From the NCBI GenBank assembly GCA_963210315.1, contig OY723320.1:1488001-1552000 (forward strand): a stretch of DNA of 64,000 bases. The letters run 5' to 3'. This DNA is from Rhynchopus euleeides. Taxonomy: Eukaryota > Euglenozoa > Diplonemea > Diplonemida > Diplonemidae. Both the position numbers and the translations under genes were made by a program. This document shows positions 59,639-64,000 of the stretch, piece after piece. The stretch's first letter is position 1. Each line of letters starts with the position of its first letter. A model generated the notes under the pieces. It searched no databases, was not told where the DNA came from, and saw only the letters and a list, made by a program, of their open reading frames with translations.

Positions 59639-62616
59639 GGGGTATGGAAAAGTCGGTGAAAAAAAATGAAAAAAAATGAGAAAAAATCGGCCGAAATTTG
59701 CTGTTTTTCGCTAAAAAAAGAGTGTGGGGAGTTGGGTCCAGTTTAGCAAAGTGAGCATATTTTTCGAAAATTGAAAAATTGGGGACACCAAAAGTCCCCA
59801 AACGAGTCTTCGACTTGGCCAGCAGAGAGAATTTGTTTGGTGAAAAAATGCCCCAAAAATTGTCGGCCAAAAGTTACTGTTGAAGACGGCACAAGTTCTC
59901 TGCACAGGCTGGGTGGGCGCAACGCTGACGAACAACGACAAGCCGGAGGCTGCGACTGTGAAGAATACAACGAACGGCCCGGGTCCTCCTCTAGATGCCC
60001 AGGAACAATGTCCTTCCCACCGGTGTTACGCGGGGCGTTCCGGGGGTGGGATAGTGCTGCTGCACAGATGCCAGTGTGCCCGTTGAGGAGGGCCACTCCA
60101 GTCAGACCTGCTTGTTGCTTGTACATCACAAACAGCAGACCCAGAGTGGAGTGCCTCATCCCGGTCAACTCAAACACTGCTAGATTGACGAGGCCACCAC
60201 CTCCTGGCACTGCCTGCACGACAGGGACGGGTGACCTGCAGGTCGTCGTGAGCAGGACCATGGCAGCCCACTCGAACACCTGTGCGGGGTACCGCAACTC
60301 ATCTTGCTGCGGGTGTGCAGCGGGTGCGAGTGCGCCCCGGCCGGGGGTGGCACATACTCCTCCAGGTTTTGCTGACCTCCCAGAGCGATGGCTCAACAGC
60401 CACAGCCTTGCCCCGTCAGCCTGCCCACGCTCCGCCCCTGCCGACGGGGGGGGGGGGGGGGGGCTCAATCCGCAGTTCCTCGCCGCATTCGCCGCCACGG
60501 ACAGGAGAAATACGCACAGAGGAGGAGCAGGCAGCTCATTAAACGGCTGGTCCCCCGGTGTATCTGGATGCACCGCCCCTGCACATACGGACAGCAGGGG
60601 CTGGAAAAAGAGATCTGCATTTTTTTGACCTCCCCGCCATCTGGATTTCCAGATCAGCCGTGAAGCTGCATACAGTCATCATGCACTGCATCATATCAGA
60701 CCCACGGGTTCATCAGCCCCTTAGATTCAGACCATGCATTGTCCAGAACTGCACCCTGTCCTTCAACACCAGTAGATCCACGGCTCATGGGCCCATGTGA
60801 CGACAAAAACCTGATCGTAGCTCATAGCAAAGATGGGTAACACGATCAAGATCATCTGTTCCCAGATGGACGTCTCCTGTTTCCAGGTTTAGGGTTACCG
60901 CGAGTGGAGCGCAGATTTACCAAGGTGTATCAAGAGAGTATGCAGCACTGTCCCAGCAGTTCCTCCTCCTTGGTTCCGACCTCCCACAGTTCTTCGATGA
61001 CAGGCACAACAGAGTAAGAAGCAACACAGCCAGATCCTTCGATCAGGCCCAGACCCAAGCAACAGAGCGGGGGGGGGGGGGGGATGAAGTACCTCCTTCA
61101 AGAACGTCGCACCACTGGTGATCGCGGCGTCAGGGAAACCGGCCGTCCTGATGAGAAGACGGTCGCTGCGAAACGGCCACTACACAACCCGGGAACCGGG
61201 TCGCAATTGAAAACGGGGGGGGGTGCGGGGGGGGGGGGGGGGAAGGAGCCTGCCACAAACCCGTGACGGTGTGTTTCAGGGGGGGTGCGGGGGGGACAGG
61301 GTCACAGTCATTGTCACCACGTGCACTTGACAGACGGTAATTCCAACTACAGATCAGAAACCGACTGAAGATAGCGGCCTGGTCTCGGTGACTGCACTCG
61401 GAAGACTCTCCCTCAGACGTGGGATGCGGGTCACAGAAGTCAGGGCGTGGAGGCAGGGCTGTGAACCCGTCAGTCATGAAAGAGGACAGAGCTCAGTGGG
61501 GCCGGGGATGGTGTGGATGCATCCATGCATGCATCCACGGCATCCATGGATGCCCGAAAAAGTCAAAAAATGGCTTATGGACTTGGGACAGGAAAATCGC
61601 CGGAAACCCCGAAAATCGACAAAAAAATGGCGAAAAGCCGATTTTTGGGCCCATTCACCCAGGAGCACGTTTCTAGGCCTCTGTGAAAAATCAATTTTTT
61701 TGGAATTTTTCGCGTTTTTGGCCAACTACTCGCCCAGCCAAATTCGATTTTTGGCTGGGAAATGCAGGGAAATGCACAAAATCAACGAATTAAGCCGTTT
61801 TAACCCCTTTCGTGGACTTTTTGGTTTCAGAAGGGTTTTAGGGGTGTCCATACTGGCCCTTGGCACATTTCCTGAAAATTCCATCCCCTGCAGGCAAACC
61901 GGGTATGGATGACTGCCTGCAGGCATGCACACATTCATCCACTGCAGGCAGGGCTTCGGAGCTCCAGGCTGTGTGTGGATGCATCCACAAAACTTGTGGA
62001 TGCATGCGCTGCAGGCACGGGAAATACTGAGAGCGATGAAGAGGACGAATACGTGTGGGAGGGAGGAGGCGAGCACAAAAGGGCGTCGGCTACCGCACGC
62101 CCTTTGGGCGCAGCCGACGACCGACCGTACCGGCCCCCGGCCGGGAGGGAGGTGGGGGGGGGGGGGGCGGGGGGCGTGGGGGGCGGAGCCCCCCACATGG
62201 GGGGTCCGGGGGGCGAAGCCCCCCGGAAAATTTTTTTCGACATGTCGAAATTTCGGCCTACCTGGCCCAGCTGGGCCCAGGCCTGGCTAACCAAAAATGG
62301 CTGAAAAAAAATTCGAAAATTTTCCGAAATTTTTCAGTGTGGCACCCCAGTGAGCCCCAGATTCTGTTGAGCCAGGCGAAAAAAAATTTTTTTTTGGCCA
62401 AAAAATTTTTTTTCGACATGTCGAAATTTCGGACCCCGGGTCACCAGGGCCGTATGGAAATTTAGCCACTGTGGCTAGCCGTAGTGGCTAAAAACAGTTA
62501 GGCGTTTTTTTCGATTTTTTTCGAATTTTTCAAAAATTGGACAACTATTTTCCCCAGCCAAAAAACCTGGCTAAATTGGCTAATTTTGGCTAATTTTGCC
62601 TAAATTTCCATACCCC
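59639..62616 (-). mobile_element. GGGGTATGGAAA element, copy B (3.0 kb), 5-bp target duplication
   Basis: Starts GGGGTATGGAAAAGTCGG and ends AAATTTCCATACCCC, flanked by CAGTG on both sides, which is the complement of copy A's CACTG. Its left part is the reverse complement of A's right part (59640-60330 against 21300-22488). The 60980-61260 part matches 20970-21190, and 62040-62240 matches the GC hairpin region at 20510-20640. It has one 188-bp unit (62238-62425) where A has four. It carries its own insertion at 61511-62010. The minus frame 59743-60573 shares MVLLTTTCRSPVPVV and VPGGGGLVNLA with copy A. Confidence 0.82.
61511..62010. mobile_element. ~500-bp insertion within copy B, GTGGATGCATCCA ends
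   Basis: Bounded by GTGTGGATGCATCCATGC on the left and TTGTGGATGCATGC on the right, both built from the palindrome GGATGCATCC. Copy A has no equivalent. No gene is seen inside. Confidence 0.55.
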
Positions 62617-62892
62617 CAGTGACAGTGATAGCGGCAGTGAGCCATCCGATGACCATGAAGAAGGGGGCATGGACTGGTATCAGACATCAGCAGTGTGCCG
62701 AAGACGGCCCCTTACGGTTGTATGAAAGACTGAAGGCTACAATGCCAAAGTTCAAGCCGTACAACAAGGACGAGGGGGTGCAACTCGGCTGTCCAGGCAG
62801 CGACGCACGAACAGGCAGAGTCCTCCACACTTCTGCCATAGCCCACATACAGCACACTCGGTGCCTTTGATTTCCAGGCACAGTTCTGGTAT

Positions 62893-62927
62893 GGGATCTG
62901 TGTGTTGTATTCACACAGATCCCATGG
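62893..62927. repeat. Perfect 14-bp hairpin, 7-base loop
   Basis: ATGGGATCTGTGTG and its exact complement are separated by TTGTATT. No T-run follows, and its role is unknown. Confidence 0.85.
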
Positions 62928-63108
62928 TTGGCATATCCAGTGGTTGCGGCAGTCCCGCCTGCGCACCTGGGTATACTCCGTTGTTCAGCATACCGCATAG
63001 TCTGACGGCTGCACGGCTCCCCCTCCCCTGCAGCAGCGTCTTTTGTGCCAGACTGGTCGCTAACCATCATTCATCATTCCACTCATTCTGGGTTTCCCCC
63101 CCTAGATA

Positions 63109-63157
63109 TTTCATCATTCCACCATCATTCCACCAATGGTGGAATGATGGGATGAAA
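63109..63157. repeat. Near-perfect palindrome with CCACCATCATTCCACC arm
   Basis: TTTCATCATTCCACCATCAT and CCACCAATGGTGGAATGATG pair with the following GGGATGAAA side, giving about 22 paired bases with almost no loop. Confidence 0.75.
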
Positions 63158-63214
63158 CACACACTACCACCTCATTCACCCACCATTCCCCAGGGTCAAA
63201 GAGTATGGTTTTGC

Positions 63215-63480
63215 AGGAACAGATGCTCACTACCGTGGCCTCCGGCGGCTGGGGGGCTCCGCCCCCCAGACCCCCCTGCGGCGTATGTCTCGTACTCAAG
63301 TCATTCGATTCCCATCAGGTCAGGGAATCCAACCACTCCAGTAGCCTCAGGAGGACCCAGCCAACTCACACAGAATCTGTCGCCACAATGAACAGATGTT
63401 CACGACCGTGGCCTCCGGCGGCTGGGGGGCTCTGCCCCCCAGACCCCCCTGTGGACCATGTAGCGTGTGCCCGGCTAGTA
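63215..63480 (-). repeat. Paired-hairpin element, copy 3 (reverse orientation)
   Basis: Reverse complement of 13945-14190. Modules at about 63224-63283 and 63400-63456 (GGCTGGGGGGCTCCGCCCCCC type), with the CAACCACTCCAGTAGCCTC spacer between. The outer CATGTAGCGTGTGCCCG is shared too. Confidence 0.82.
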
Positions 63481-64000
63481 TATAGTAACCAAGCCCTTGC
63501 GCTTCGACGGCCGTGGCATATCAGGGGGTAGCGTCGAATCATGGTACCGAAAGCCATTTTTTGGTTTCCTCCGGCACCCGAGGATGGCGCGAGCGGGAGA
63601 GGAACCGCGGAAGGAACCCAGCGCCTCACACCGTGCCCACCTAGTGGTCCACCGACGGGAAAGTTAAGTAACAATGTACCCCTGATCCCCCCAACACAGG
63701 AGCGTCCGCCCACCTAATCTCTAAAATCGAAAAAGTTAGCGACAGGCCTGGATCGTGGGCGCGCGGCGGCGGCGGCGAAGCCGCCGCGATCGCGTACGAA
63801 CCACATTTTCTGCATGGCCACCACTTCCTACCTGTGGCCGTGTAGTTGCACCATCTTCGACCAAAGAAAATTATCATGAGAGCACGGCTTTCTGTGTCTC
63901 TTGCCGCTGAAGGCGAGTGGTTGTTCCTCGTACGCACTCGGGCATCTGTGCGAGAGTGCGGAGGTCCACGTAGTGACGGAAGGGCTTGAGTCAGCCATTG
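63481..64000. other. Right edge of the window, no gene recognised
   Basis: GTGGTCCACCGACGGGAAAG (about 63648) recurs at about 31276. 63755-63790 holds a CGGCGGCGGCGAAGCCGCCG hairpin. Frames on both strands have no recognisable domain. Confidence 0.4.

Larger units (their letters stand above)
62622..63214. other. Region right of copy B; possible interrupted coding sequence and two hairpins
   Basis: The first bases after the target duplication read DSDSGSEPSDDHEEGGMDWY, an acidic stretch that stays open across the join to the left flank of copy B. The element may therefore have landed in a coding region. The frame is lost soon after. Hairpins are listed separately. Confidence 0.35.

Overview
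The window looks like nuclear DNA from a unicellular eukaryote, most likely a repeat-rich alga or protist. I base this on spliceosomal-type introns with GT...AG borders, long ankyrin and WD40 proteins, a mitochondrial-type ribosomal protein S9 with a long N-terminal extension, a CaaX prenylation signal, and TTAA-, TA- and 8-bp-duplicating eukaryotic transposons. A chromerid or other alveolate is my guess, not something the sequence proves. Host genes occupy perhaps 15 % of the window; nearly all the rest is transposons, foldback elements and tandem satellites, many nested inside each other.

Layout. 1-0.5 kb is the 3' end of an ankyrin-repeat gene. 0.5-14.4 kb is repeat territory: a telomere-like satellite (2.8-3.8 kb), an 8.1-kb structure bounded by inverted repeats (3.8-11.9 kb) that holds palindromic AT-rich satellite, TA-inserting MITEs and a 387-bp tandem array, and a hAT-like MITE with a clear 8-bp target duplication (13.2-13.7 kb). 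14.4-25.2 kb is a short repeat split by three nested insertions: a tyrosine-recombinase retrotransposon with split direct repeats, a 3.7-kb element with GGGGTATGGAAA ends, and a retroposed gene for an OTU-type cysteine protease. 25.5-27.8 kb holds two related minisatellites. 28.9-29.9 kb is a piggyBac-family element with a truncated transposase.

32.7-34.3 kb is a host-like gene of unknown function with at least one probable intron and a frame change. 36.6-37.7 kb encodes a WD40 protein with a ubiquitin-like N terminus. 38.6-42.5 kb encodes a 1302-residue protein with an ADP-ribosyltransferase (ART) domain, 21 ankyrin repeats and a C-terminal CaaX box; this is the most interesting single gene here.

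44.0-56.1 kb is best read as one gene for mitochondrial uS9. Its three exons (44058-44549, 54690-54776, 55321-56088) all join in phase 0 across a first intron of about 10 kb. That intron contains a 190-210-bp satellite and a 7.9-kb inverted-repeat element, which itself carries about 85 copies of a 31-bp repeat that resembles a 3' splice site. A small two-exon gene (56708-57108) follows.

57-64 kb is again dispersed repeats, including a second copy, in inverse orientation, of the GGGGTATGGAAA family (59.6-62.6 kb).

The functional picture is inferred: a membrane-tethered mono-ADP-ribosyltransferase with a large ankyrin scaffold lies next to a ubiquitin-like/WD40 protein, while the rest records repeated waves of transposition. 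Unoccupied target sites elsewhere in the window date several insertions relative to one another.
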